NCBI GenBank assembly: GCA_025355915.1
Contig: JANXYT010000010.1
Location: 1 to 6,199, forward strand
Direction of reading: 5' to 3'
DNA: 6,199 bases
Origin: Holophagaceae bacterium
GTDB lineage: Bacteria > Acidobacteriota > Holophagae > Holophagales > Holophagaceae
Position numbers and translations under genes: made by a program. Positions 1 through 5,574 of this stretch are shown in pieces. Numbering within the stretch: the first letter of the stretch is position 1; each line of letters begins with the position of its first letter. Below the pieces are notes generated by a model. It saw only the letters and a list, made by a program, of their open reading frames with translations, did not search any database and was not told the DNA's origin.

Positions 1-1
1 A

Positions 2-286
2 CTGCTGGTGACCCGCAGCGAGCGGGGCATGGCCCTCTTCGCGCCCGATGGCGACCATGCGGCGCCCTGGATGATCGCCACTGAGGCTCGGGAGGTCTTC
101 GATGTGAGCGGCGCGGGCGATACCGTCATTGCCGCCTTCAGTGCCGCCGTTGCCGCGGGTGCGGATTGGCGGGATGCCGCCATGCTCGCCAACGCCGCCG
201 CCGGCGTGGTGGTGGGGAAGGTGGGCACGGCTACCGTCACCCCGGCAGAACTATTGGCGCACTACCACGAACAAGAGGCGAATTAG
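2..286 (+). CDS. rfaE1: D-glycero-beta-D-manno-heptose-7-phosphate kinase, C-terminal part (5' end outside window)
   Basis: This is the C-terminal end of a PfkB/ribokinase-family sugar kinase. Members of this branch phosphorylate D-glycero-beta-D-manno-heptose 7-phosphate at C1, in the cytoplasmic ADP-heptose pathway for LPS core. The frame is open from base 2, so the gene starts upstream. The segment '[19 protein letters not shown]' carries the PfkB signature GAGDT, whose Asp is the catalytic base. The following '[23 protein letters not shown]' is typical of RfaE1/HldE domain I and separates it from fructokinases and ribokinases. The protein ends about 25 residues later at TAG 284-286. No nucleotidyltransferase domain follows, so this is the single-domain kinase rather than bifunctional HldE; a separate adenylyltransferase is expected elsewhere. 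The GTG at 8 lies inside the kinase fold and is not a real start. The gene converges on the minus-strand operon across the repeat at 305-371. Confidence 0.87.
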   Translation: MLVTRSERGMALFAPDGDHAAPWMIATEAREVFDVSGAGDTVIAAFSAAVAAGADWRDAAMLANAAAGVVVGKVGTATVTPAELLAHYHEQEAN

Positions 287-304
287 GAAACTGCGTAAAA
301 GCTG

Positions 305-371
305 GACAGGATTGAAAGATTGATTAACAGGAGAAAGATTTAATCCTGTTAATCATGCAATTCATCCTGTC
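305..371. repeat. AT-rich nested inverted repeat between convergent genes; possible bidirectional terminator
   Basis: The inner stem pairs 321-332 with 344-355 (12 bp, perfect, core GATTAACAGGA/TCCTGTTAATC) around an 11-base loop. The outer arms GACAGGAT (305-312) and ATCCTGTC (364-371) are a perfect 8-bp inverted repeat. They extend to GAA/TTC with one bulged base. The left half also holds an imperfect direct repeat: ACAGGATTGAAAGATT at 306-321 and ACAGGAGAAAGATT at 327-340. The element is clearly AT-richer than the flanking genes and fills most of the gap between two genes that transcribe towards each other. From general knowledge, AACAGGAT/ATCCTGTT-type palindromes recur between genes in several GC-rich bacterial genomes; I recall this and cannot check it here. 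Serving as a shared transcription terminator is an inference from position and structure. There is no long T-tract directly after either stem. Confidence 0.7.
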
Positions 372-401
372 AACGCCTTTGAGTTTTTGGCTTTGGGATG
401 C

Positions 402-977
402 TCAGTTCCGCAGTTCGATGGCCAGCTGGAACCTGTCGCCGTAGGCGAGGCGCTCTTTCACCTGGGTGAAGTTGAGGTCGAAGGTTTCGGTCTCGCCGGG
501 CTTGATGGTGCCGACCTTGGTACCGCCGGAGGCCACGCCGATCATGCGTCCGTCCTTGTCGACCACGGCCACGGCGAAGCCGGGCACCTTGGGATATTTG
601 CCGGTGTTGGTGACCTCGACCTGGGCCCGGGTGCCGAACTCGGAGCCCTTGAGGAGGTTGAAAAATCCAGGCTGGACGACGCGCTTGTTGAAGAAGATGC
701 TGTTCACCTTCAGGCCATCCACATTGATGGACAAAGGGATCATTCGGTCCCAGGAGAAGGTGAAGCTTTCCGAGTAGAAGGAGAGCGAAGCCGCCGATGT
801 GGATGGAGCGGTGGGGGCCGGGACCGAGGCCCGGGCCGGGGGCGTCTGGACCGGGGCTGCAGGAGCCTTCGTGGGGGCGGGGGCGGGCGCCTGGGGAGCT
901 TCCGCAGGAGGGGGCGGGATCTGGAGGGGTGGCTCCTGGGCAAGGCCGAGGGCGGCGAGGAGGAGGAGGGTCTGCAT
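402..977 (-). CDS. Exported Pro/Ala-rich protein with C-terminal beta-sandwich-like domain, function unknown
   Basis: The product is 191 aa. Residues 1-13 form a short hydrophobic leader (LLLLAALGLA) with a plausible signal peptidase I site after A13. It has no lysine or arginine ahead of the hydrophobic stretch, which is unusual for a Sec signal, and no lipobox cysteine. Residues 14-60 are a Pro/Ala-rich tether. Residues 63-191 look like one all-beta domain. The part from about 117 (AQVEVTNTGKYPKVPGFAVA) through 'VVDKDGRMIG' to 'GTIKPGETETFDL' has the layout of FxLYD-like domains: conserved N-T-G turn, D-x-D-G hairpin, then a G-x-I-x-P-G-E turn. I assign no function. The gene starts one base after the stop of the zinc-ribbon/GYF gene (TGA-C-ATG), with a weak GGAAAG ribosome site inside that gene's end. 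The two are therefore almost certainly co-transcribed and translationally coupled. Codon use resembles the neighbours. Confidence 0.78.
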   Translation of the reverse strand: MQTLLLLAALGLAQEPPLQIPPPPAEAPQAPAPAPTKAPAAPVQTPPARASVPAPTAPSTSAASLSFYSESFTFSWDRMIPLSINVDGLKVNSIFFNKRVVQPGFFNLLKGSEFGTRAQVEVTNTGKYPKVPGFAVAVVDKDGRMIGVASGGTKVGTIKPGETETFDLNFTQVKERLAYGDRFQLAIELRN

Positions 978-978
978 G

Positions 979-2073
979 TCAGTTCTTTCCGAACAGGCCG
1001 CCGAAGAGGCTCTTCTTGGGGGCGATCTCGCCGAGGTCGAAATCCAGGCTGGTTGCGACTCCGCTCCGTACTCGGCGGAGGTGCTCGAAGGCTGGCCGCA
1101 GGCCTGGCACCTTGTGGGCCTCCAGCCAGTTCTCGCTTTGCTGCCGCGCCACGAGGTGGTTCTCGAGGATGCGGCCCTCCTCCACCCAGGCGATCAGCTG
1201 GGGCATGGTGAGGCCGCCGTAGATGGTTTCTCCGATCCTCAGGCGCAGCACCTCGGCCCCGGCCTCCGACGCGTCAGCGGGGGGGGCGAAGGAACGGGTG
1301 GTGGGGAAGGGCTGCATGCCCCCGGTACGCCCCCCTGCGTCCGTCATCAGGTCCGAAGCCCTCAGTGCCACCGTGGGTTCCGCGGGGACGGGGGCCTGCA
1401 CGGCCATGGCGGCCTGCAGATCCTCCCGGGAAAGGCGCATGGTGGAAATGGAAGGCCCGCTCTGCTTCTCCTCGGTCACCCCCGCAGCCGTGGGACTGTC
1501 ACCCAGGGTTCCCGAGGGCTCGTTGGGAGCGAGGGGAGAGGTGCCACTGAGGGTGGTCTCCAGGGCAGAAAGGGTGGCCTCCATGTCCATGTTGGAGTCC
1601 TGGTTGATCTTCAAGCCTGAGGGCGGGGCCGGGGCCGTGCCGAACAGCTTGTCGATGGCATCCCGGGCAGAGGTGTAGCCGGACAGCGTCGACTCCGTGA
1701 TCTCGGTGGGATAAACCCGGATTGGGGCGGCGAGGTCCGGGGTGGCCTGGGTCTTGGTTTCGGGCAGGAAGGAGGGGGTTTCGACCAGGGTCCTGTCGAG
1801 GATCTCTGCGTCGACCCCCTCCAGATCACCCAAGGTCAGGGACGGCGTGTCCCTCGGCGCAAGAACGGCCGGTTGCGCCGCCAGCCCCTCCTCGACCGTG
1901 GATCCGGCAGGAGCCTCGTGGCTCGGCAAGGCCAGCAGCCGCCCAACGATGTCCCCGACCGGGAATACGCTGCCGCAGGAATAGCACTTGGCCCGGCGAA
2001 TGACCGGCTTCAGCCGCTCGGGGCGAAGGCGGTAGCGGGTGGTGCAGCTCGGGCAATGGATCGCTTCGGCCAC
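979..2073 (-). CDS. Zinc-ribbon (MJ0042-type) and GYF-like domain protein, probable cytoplasmic adaptor
   Basis: The product is 364 aa with three parts. Residues 5-37 are an MJ0042-type zinc ribbon with ligand pairs C7-x2-C10 and C30-x2-C33. Residues about 44-275 are a long Ser/Thr/Pro/Ala/Glu-rich, low-complexity and probably disordered linker. Residues about 276-335 resemble a GYF_2 (DUF4339-like) domain: the pattern is 'IGETIYGGLTMPQLIAWVEEGRI' followed by 'ENHLVARQQSENWLEA', matching G-P-[LV]-x3-[QE]-L ... GRI ... V.r..s..W. No transmembrane segment or signal peptide is visible, so it should be cytoplasmic. The start is GTG at 2073, fixed by AGGAG (complement of 2080-2084) six bases upstream and by Met-x5-Cys being normal for these ribbons. 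GYF domains bind proline-rich peptides; its operon partner has a Pro-rich segment but appears to be exported. Myxobacterial GltJ also combines a zinc ribbon and GYF domain, so a scaffold role is possible but unproven. Confidence 0.8.
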   Translation of the reverse strand: MAEAIHCPSCTTRYRLRPERLKPVIRRAKCYSCGSVFPVGDIVGRLLALPSHEAPAGSTVEEGLAAQPAVLAPRDTPSLTLGDLEGVDAEILDRTLVETPSFLPETKTQATPDLAAPIRVYPTEITESTLSGYTSARDAIDKLFGTAPAPPSGLKINQDSNMDMEATLSALETTLSGTSPLAPNEPSGTLGDSPTAAGVTEEKQSGPSISTMRLSREDLQAAMAVQAPVPAEPTVALRASDLMTDAGGRTGGMQPFPTTRSFAPPADASEAGAEVLRLRIGETIYGGLTMPQLIAWVEEGRILENHLVARQQSENWLEAHKVPGLRPAFEHLRRVRSGVATSLDFDLGEIAPKKSLFGGLFGKN

Positions 2074-2079
2074 CGTTCA

Positions 2080-2084
2080 CTCCT
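2080..2084 (-). promoter_or_regulatory. Ribosome binding site deciding the GTG start of the zinc-ribbon/GYF gene
   Basis: On the minus strand this reads AGGAG, followed by six bases and then GTG (2073-2071). It supports the GTG start. The 92-base gap to tmk must hold promoters for both directions, but I see no convincing -35/-10 pair there. Confidence 0.7.
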
Positions 2085-2156
2085 GGCGTTTCCAGCAGGA
2101 TAGCACTGTCGCCTAGGGTCTGTGCCAGGACCCAGCGCCGGGTATCCTCGAACGAC

Positions 2157-2161
2157 GGAGG
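2157..2161 (+). promoter_or_regulatory. Ribosome binding site of tmk
   Basis: GGAGG lies four bases before GTG 2166. A second in-frame GTG at 2175 would give the more usual thymidylate kinase beginning (M-F-I-T-I-E-G), but it is 13 bases from this site. The spacing therefore favours 2166, though 2175 is not excluded. Confidence 0.6.
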
Positions 2162-2165
2162 TCCT

Positions 2166-2831
2166 GTGCAGGGTGTGTTCATCACCATTGAGGGGGTGGA
2201 GGGTTCGGGCAAGTCCACCCAGGTGTTGCGCCTGTCGGAGCGCCTGCGGCATCTCGGCCTGCCCCTGGTGGTGTCGAAGGAACCTGGCGGCACGGCCCTG
2301 GGCCGGGAGTTGCGCCGCCTGCTGCTGGAACGCCACCCCAGCGGCGAAACCTGGTGTGCGGAGGCGGAGCTATTGTTGTTCTACGCTGACCGGGCCCAGC
2401 ATCTTGAATTGGTGATCCGTCCTGCGCTGGCGGAGGGGAAGGTCGTGCTGCTGGATCGATTCGAGGACTCCACCCGGGCCTACCAGGGCGCCAGCGGGGT
2501 GGCGGAAGCCTCCCTCGACCGCCTCAATGACCTGGTGCTGCGGGGCCTCAAACCCAACCTGACCGTGATGCTCGACATGGATCCCGAAGTCTCCCTGCAG
2601 CGGGTCGAGGTACGCAACCTGTCCATGGGGGCCGAGTTCGCGGAGACGCGGTTTGACGAGGCCGAGCTGGAGTTCCACCGGCGCGTGCGGAACCGCTTTC
2701 TCGCCATCGCCCAGAACCATCCGAACCGGGTGGCCCTCATTCCGGCCCGGGATCCCGTGGATCAGGTGGAGGCGGTCATCTGGGGCCGGGTCGCGCCGTT
2801 GTTGCGCAGCGCCGGTTTCGGAGTGGATTGA
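2166..2831 (+). CDS. tmk: Thymidylate kinase (dTMP kinase)
   Basis: The enzyme phosphorylates dTMP to dTDP with ATP, an essential cytoplasmic step of dTTP synthesis. The 221-aa product is slightly longer than the usual 205-215. The order of motifs is complete: P-loop G10-V-E-G-S-G-K-S-T18; KEPGGT at 38-43, which helps bind the nucleotide substrate; DRFEDSTRAYQG at 97-108, the DR(Y/F)xxSxxAYQG signature that contacts dTMP; 'MLDMDPEVSLQR' at 135-146; then the LID region about 148-163. The final 'LEFHRRVRNRFLAIA' helix is typical. In the LID the common D-R-x-E is replaced by T161-R-F-D164, which keeps the arginine. The EGSGK P-loop without an arginine points to the bacterial E. coli-like class, in which LID arginines assist catalysis. 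The stop TGA (2829-2831) shares its last base with the ATG of holB, so translation is probably coupled. The start is GTG; see the ribosome site entry for the alternative. Confidence 0.95.
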   Translation: MQGVFITIEGVEGSGKSTQVLRLSERLRHLGLPLVVSKEPGGTALGRELRRLLLERHPSGETWCAEAELLLFYADRAQHLELVIRPALAEGKVVLLDRFEDSTRAYQGASGVAEASLDRLNDLVLRGLKPNLTVMLDMDPEVSLQRVEVRNLSMGAEFAETRFDEAELEFHRRVRNRFLAIAQNHPNRVALIPARDPVDQVEAVIWGRVAPLLRSAGFGVD

Positions 2832-3850
2832 TGTTTTCCTCGGACATCGCGGGCCACCAGGCCATCCGGCAGCGCCTATTTGAGCGGCTGCAGGGGGGCC
2901 GCATCCGCGGGTCGCTGCTCTTCACCGGGCCCGAAGGCATCGGCAAGCGCCGGGTGGCCCTGGAACTGGCCCAGCGCGAGATCTGCTTCCGCCGCAACGC
3001 CTGCGGCCAGTGCGAAGGCTGCCGCATGTTCGCGGGCGACGACCTGCCCTTCGAGCTGCCGAACCTGCTGCGCATCACGCCCGAGGGCAAGGCGGGCGTC
3101 ATCCGCATCGATCAGATCCGGGAGGGGCTGGACTCGAACAACCAGCCGCGCTTCAGCCGCGGCGTCATCGAGTGGGCCTTCCTGGCGCCGCCCCTGGGTT
3201 GCCACCGTTGGATCCTGGTGGAGGAGGCGCACCGCCTCAACGAATCCAGCGGCAACATCCTGCTCAAGACCCTGGAGGAGCCGCCCCCGGGCACCCACTT
3301 CATCCTGGTCACCCATCGCCCCGAGGCCCTGCTCCAGACCATCCGCAGCCGCTGTGAGCGCATTCCCTTCGCGCCCCTCGCCCCCCGGGAGGCCTGGCTC
3401 GTGGCCCAGAAGCACGGCTGGCAGGAGGCGGATCACGACCGCTGGTCCGCCCTGGGGGAGGGGAGCCTGCGCTTCCTGGACGAGGCGGGCTTCCGCCGCG
3501 CCGAAGCCCAGGTGGAGGCCTGGATCGCCCTGATGGAAGGCCGTCCCTTCGGCGAGGTGGCTGGATCCCTGCTGCCCGAGAAGGAATCCACCCTGGCCCA
3601 GGGAGAACAGCTGCGGCAGCCGCTCGAACTGTTGCTGCGCCTGCTGGCGGACCTGGCCCGGATGCGCACCGGCGAGGTCCCCGCCCTGGCGCCCTGGCGA
3701 GAGGCCCTGGTCGCTTTGACCCGAGTGCCCGGGGACCTGAAGGCCCCCCAGGAAGCTGTCCTGGAGGCCCTGCGGCACCTGCCCCGGAACCTCAGCCCCG
3801 AGCCCCTGATCCGGGAAGTGGCGCTTTCGTTAGGGGCCGTTTCGAATTAG
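2831..3850 (+). CDS. holB: DNA polymerase III subunit delta' (clamp loader)
   Basis: Delta' is the stator subunit of the clamp loader that puts the sliding clamp on DNA at the replication fork. The 339-aa product matches the family (E. coli, 334). It starts at ATG 2831, overlapping the tmk stop by one base, with GGAG (2820-2823) seven bases upstream; the TTG at 2828 is too close to that site. Residues visible: a P-loop-like GPEGIGKR (33-40) in which Arg replaces the usual Ser/Thr, in keeping with delta' not hydrolysing ATP; a zinc module C52, C58, C61, C64; the Walker B-like 'WILVEEAHRLNESSGNILL' (127-145) with Glu-Glu in place of Asp-Asp; KTLEEPP; and SRC (173-175), the delta'/gamma signature whose arginine reaches the neighbouring subunit's ATP site. 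The C-terminal third is a Leu/Ala-rich helical collar. The tmk-holB order is common in bacteria. It ends at the terminator hairpin 3849-3871. Confidence 0.93.
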   Translation: MFSSDIAGHQAIRQRLFERLQGGRIRGSLLFTGPEGIGKRRVALELAQREICFRRNACGQCEGCRMFAGDDLPFELPNLLRITPEGKAGVIRIDQIREGLDSNNQPRFSRGVIEWAFLAPPLGCHRWILVEEAHRLNESSGNILLKTLEEPPPGTHFILVTHRPEALLQTIRSRCERIPFAPLAPREAWLVAQKHGWQEADHDRWSALGEGSLRFLDEAGFRRAEAQVEAWIALMEGRPFGEVAGSLLPEKESTLAQGEQLRQPLELLLRLLADLARMRTGEVPALAPWREALVALTRVPGDLKAPQEAVLEALRHLPRNLSPEPLIREVALSLGAVSN

Positions 3851-3884
3851 CCAGTGCTTTTCTGGCTTTTTCGTTACGGCCCCT
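3832..3884. repeat. 9-bp inverted repeat enclosing the holB terminator
   Basis: AGGGGCCGT (3832-3840) is the exact reverse complement of ACGGCCCCT (3876-3884). The two arms surround the smaller terminator hairpin at 3849-3867, so the transcript can fold into a stacked two-stem structure. An 8-base direct repeat, TTTCGTTA, also occurs at 3825-3832 and 3869-3876, just before the left arm and just before the right arm. The left arm lies in the last codons of holB. Confidence 0.6.
3849..3871 (+). terminator. Rho-independent terminator after holB
   Basis: AGCCAG (3849-3854) pairs with CTGGCT (3862-3867) across a seven-base loop, followed by T residues through 3871 and then C. The stem begins in the holB stop codon (TAG 3848-3850). 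The stem is only six pairs, but the T-tract, the outer 9-bp repeat and the position support termination of the tmk-holB transcript. Confidence 0.7.
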
Positions 3885-3974
3885 TATGCCGCTCTCGCCA
3901 TCGAAGCACACAGCCCGTTATGTGACAGCGGCGTTGGTGTCGTGACCGCCATCACCGGCGCTGGGGTTAACATT

Positions 3975-4004
3975 GGTTTAGGAGTCTCTGCTCCTGAACT
4001 GGAG
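3975..4004 (+). promoter_or_regulatory. Leader hairpin directly abutting the Shine-Dalgarno of the YecH-family gene
   Basis: GGTTTAGGAG (3975-3984) can pair with CTCCTGAACT (3991-4000) over a six-base loop, giving ten pairs of which two are G-U. The stem ends one base before the ribosome site GGAG (4001-4004), which is six bases ahead of ATG 4011. The 3' arm contains CTCC (3991-3994), which could instead pair with that GGAG. The left arm itself contains AGGAG, a decoy ribosome site. The two pairings exclude each other, so a translational switch is conceivable but unproven. Confidence 0.45.
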
Positions 4005-4010
4005 TTCACC

Positions 4011-4253
4011 ATGTCCGAACCCCTCTACGGCCACGACCTGCTAAGCCTGCTGGTGGAAAAGGGCGGGACTTGTCGCCTGGAGGACCTGCGCGCCGCTTCC
4101 ATCGCGGTTCATGGGGCCGAAGCCATCTACAGCAACTGCCATGGCGACAGCTTCGACTTCGACGGCGTCATCGCCTTCCTGGGTAGCAAGGGCAAGGTCC
4201 GCGTGGCCGATGGGAGCGTGGCCCTCGGCATGGCCCCCGCTTGCCAGCACTGA
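4011..4253 (+). CDS. YecH-family (DUF2492) small metal-binding protein
   Basis: The product is an 80-aa soluble protein resembling Escherichia coli YecH, about the same length. Family features visible are: the start 'PLYGHDLLSLLVEKG' with H8; a central 'AIYSNCHGDSFDFDGVIAFLGSKGK' (38-62), the counterpart of the family's xxTCSxxxM...LxxFLxxKGK, with C43 and H44; and the C-terminal C-x-H (C78-Q-H80), the counterpart of YecH's CRH. H8, C43, C78 and H80 are the likely metal ligands. The cellular role of the family is not established to my knowledge. The frame is open back to GTG 3942, but the start at ATG 4011 is chosen because GGAG sits six bases upstream and family proteins begin here. The gene follows the holB terminator, so it should have its own promoter in 3885-3975; I see no convincing sigma-70 boxes there. 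Confidence 0.83.
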   Translation: MSEPLYGHDLLSLLVEKGGTCRLEDLRAASIAVHGAEAIYSNCHGDSFDFDGVIAFLGSKGKVRVADGSVALGMAPACQH

Positions 4254-4289
4254 GGTTCGGCTGCAGGCGGCCTACCCGGCGGGTGCGGT

Positions 4290-4295
4290 TAGAAT
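4290..4295 (+). promoter_or_regulatory. Weak candidate -10 box upstream of the Cache sensor gene
   Basis: TAGAAT matches the sigma-70 -10 consensus at five of six positions and is the only AT-rich patch in the 58-base gap before ATG 4312. No matching -35 box lies 16-18 bases upstream. It would leave a very short leader of about ten bases. Confidence 0.2.
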
Positions 4296-4311
4296 TTCCA
4301 CGATTGATCAT

Positions 4312-5529
4312 ATGGATCCCATGGAAATTCCCCCGGACAACCGAATACCAAAATCACCGACCAAACGCTTCCTGGTCAGGCTGGGCGTGGGCGTCCTGGT
4401 CCTCGACCTCTTCGTCGTGCTCATGGCCGTGTTCTCTCTCCGCCGGAGTTGGAATGGCCACCAGGACCGGGCCATCGCCCAGGCGCAGAATTTGTCCCAG
4501 GTGCTCGATCGCTATGTGTCAGACACCTTGACCAAGGCGGACCTCGCCGTGTGGGCGGTCAAGGACGAGATCGAACGTGCCGGAACTGGCCCGAAGGACC
4601 CTAGCGGCGACTTGGATGCGTTCATCCGGCGGCAGCATGAGCGGGCGCCAGGGCTGGTGGCCCTCCGCACCACCACTGCCCAGGGCATGATCGACCACGG
4701 GAGTGGCATCGGGTTAGGCCTCAACGTCAGCGTGGCGGACCGTGATCACTTCATCCGGCTCCGGGATGTTCCCGAGGCCGGTCTGGTGATTTCCAAACCC
4801 CTGGTGGGCAAGCTCACGGGGACCTGGGTGATCATCGTGGCCAGGCGTCTTGAGCACTCCGACCACAGGTTTGCCGGCATCGTCCATGCCGTGATTGCCC
4901 TGGAGGAGTTCAACAAGGCCTTCGCTTCCTTGGATGTGGGGCAGCATGGTTCAGTGGCCATCCGGGACCTGGACATGCGGTTGATCACCCGCCACCCAGA
5001 ACCCATCGGCGCGGGGACGGCCATTGGTCAGAGGGTGGTTTCACCGGAGCTGCTGGCGTTTGCCCGATCCGGTCGAAACACGGCAACCTATCGGACCCGC
5101 ACGCCCTTCGATCACGTCGAGCGCACCTTTTCGGTCCGCAGGGTTTCCGGCCTGCCCTTCTACCTGGCAGTCGGCCTAGCCGAGCAGGATTATCTATCGG
5201 TATGGAGGATGGAAATCCTTCAGGAACTCACGGAAGTGGGGCTCTTCATCTGCCTGACCCTGGTGGCTGCCTGGCTGGTCCATCGCACCTGGCTTCGACA
5301 GAAGGCCTCCCACGAGCACCTGGAAAAGCTGCTCGCGGAGGTGAGGACCCTCGGCGGCATGCTGCCCATCTGCAGCCACTGCAAGAAGATCCGCGATGAC
5401 AAGGGCTACTGGAATCAGATCGAGGCCTATCTGAACGAGCATATTGACGCCGAGTTCACCCACGGCATTTGTCCCGATTGCGCCAAGGAGTTCTTCCCCA
5501 AGAGCTCTGGAAGGCACACCACAATCTAG
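4312..5529 (+). CDS. Membrane sensor: periplasmic Cache-type domain plus C-terminal four-cysteine module
   Basis: The product is 405 aa from ATG 4312; ATG 4321 is nearly as likely, since neither has a strong ribosome site. Residues about 20-42 form TM1 (VRLGVGVLVLDLFVVLMAVF). Residues about 44-300 form an extracytoplasmic sensor that reads as a double-Cache (dCache_1-like) domain: 'VADRDHFIRLRD' then 'GLVISKPLVGKLTGTWVI' (143-174) is the characteristic first-lobe pattern, and 'GSVAIRDLDMRLITRHP' (213-229) opens the second lobe. TM2 is about 306-325. A short helix (330-346) then leads to 'RTLGGMLPICSHCKKIRDDK' (345-364), 'GYWNQIEAYL' and 'HGICPDCAKEFFP' (384-396), with C354-x2-C357 and C387-x2-C390, a probable zinc site. 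This tail is known to me from the C-termini of many PAS and receiver proteins, but its activity is unassigned. There is no histidine kinase, GGDEF or methyl-accepting domain. The partner is unknown. Confidence 0.82.
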   Translation: MDPMEIPPDNRIPKSPTKRFLVRLGVGVLVLDLFVVLMAVFSLRRSWNGHQDRAIAQAQNLSQVLDRYVSDTLTKADLAVWAVKDEIERAGTGPKDPSGDLDAFIRRQHERAPGLVALRTTTAQGMIDHGSGIGLGLNVSVADRDHFIRLRDVPEAGLVISKPLVGKLTGTWVIIVARRLEHSDHRFAGIVHAVIALEEFNKAFASLDVGQHGSVAIRDLDMRLITRHPEPIGAGTAIGQRVVSPELLAFARSGRNTATYRTRTPFDHVERTFSVRRVSGLPFYLAVGLAEQDYLSVWRMEILQELTEVGLFICLTLVAAWLVHRTWLRQKASHEHLEKLLAEVRTLGGMLPICSHCKKIRDDKGYWNQIEAYLNEHIDAEFTHGICPDCAKEFFPKSSGRHTTI

Positions 5530-5574
5530 CCACTTCCGTGGTGGATGCCGGACAATGGGGCCACGGGAGTCCTC

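Noticed and set aside
387..1211. Long plus-strand open frame (274 codons) opposite the exported-protein and zinc-ribbon genes
   Set aside because: It is antisense to two genes with recognisable domains, is rich in Gly/Arg runs typical of a shadow frame in GC-rich DNA, and matches no family I know.
2109..2126. Sigma-54 promoter (TGGCAC on the minus strand)
   Set aside because: The required GC element about five bases downstream (TTGC-like) is absent.
2097..2148. AGGATA (2097-2102) and TATCCT (2143-2148) as mirrored -10 boxes of divergent promoters; also AGGACCC/GGGTATCCT as an operator
   Set aside because: Each box matches the -10 consensus at only four of six positions with no -35 partner. 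The palindrome needs a two-base bulge. This is too weak to list as a feature.
2876..3778. Minus-strand open frame of 300 codons opposite holB
   Set aside because: The holB frame has all family motifs. The antisense product is low-complexity Gln/Gly/Ala/Leu, as expected of a GC-rich mirror frame.
3830..3975. Integron attC-like site suggested by GTTA and GTTAAC motifs with inverted repeats
   Set aside because: The GTTRRRY/RYYYAAC core pair is not present in the right arrangement, and no integrase or cassette is nearby.
3942..4010. Upstream extension of the YecH-family gene to GTG 3942
   Set aside because: It would add 23 residues not seen in the family, and the strong ribosome site is six bases before ATG 4011.
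4111..4311. Upstream extension of the sensor frame into the YecH-family gene
   Set aside because: The added residues are a Ser/Ala/Trp-rich shadow of the YecH-like coding sequence. A normal membrane-protein start is found at 4312/4321.
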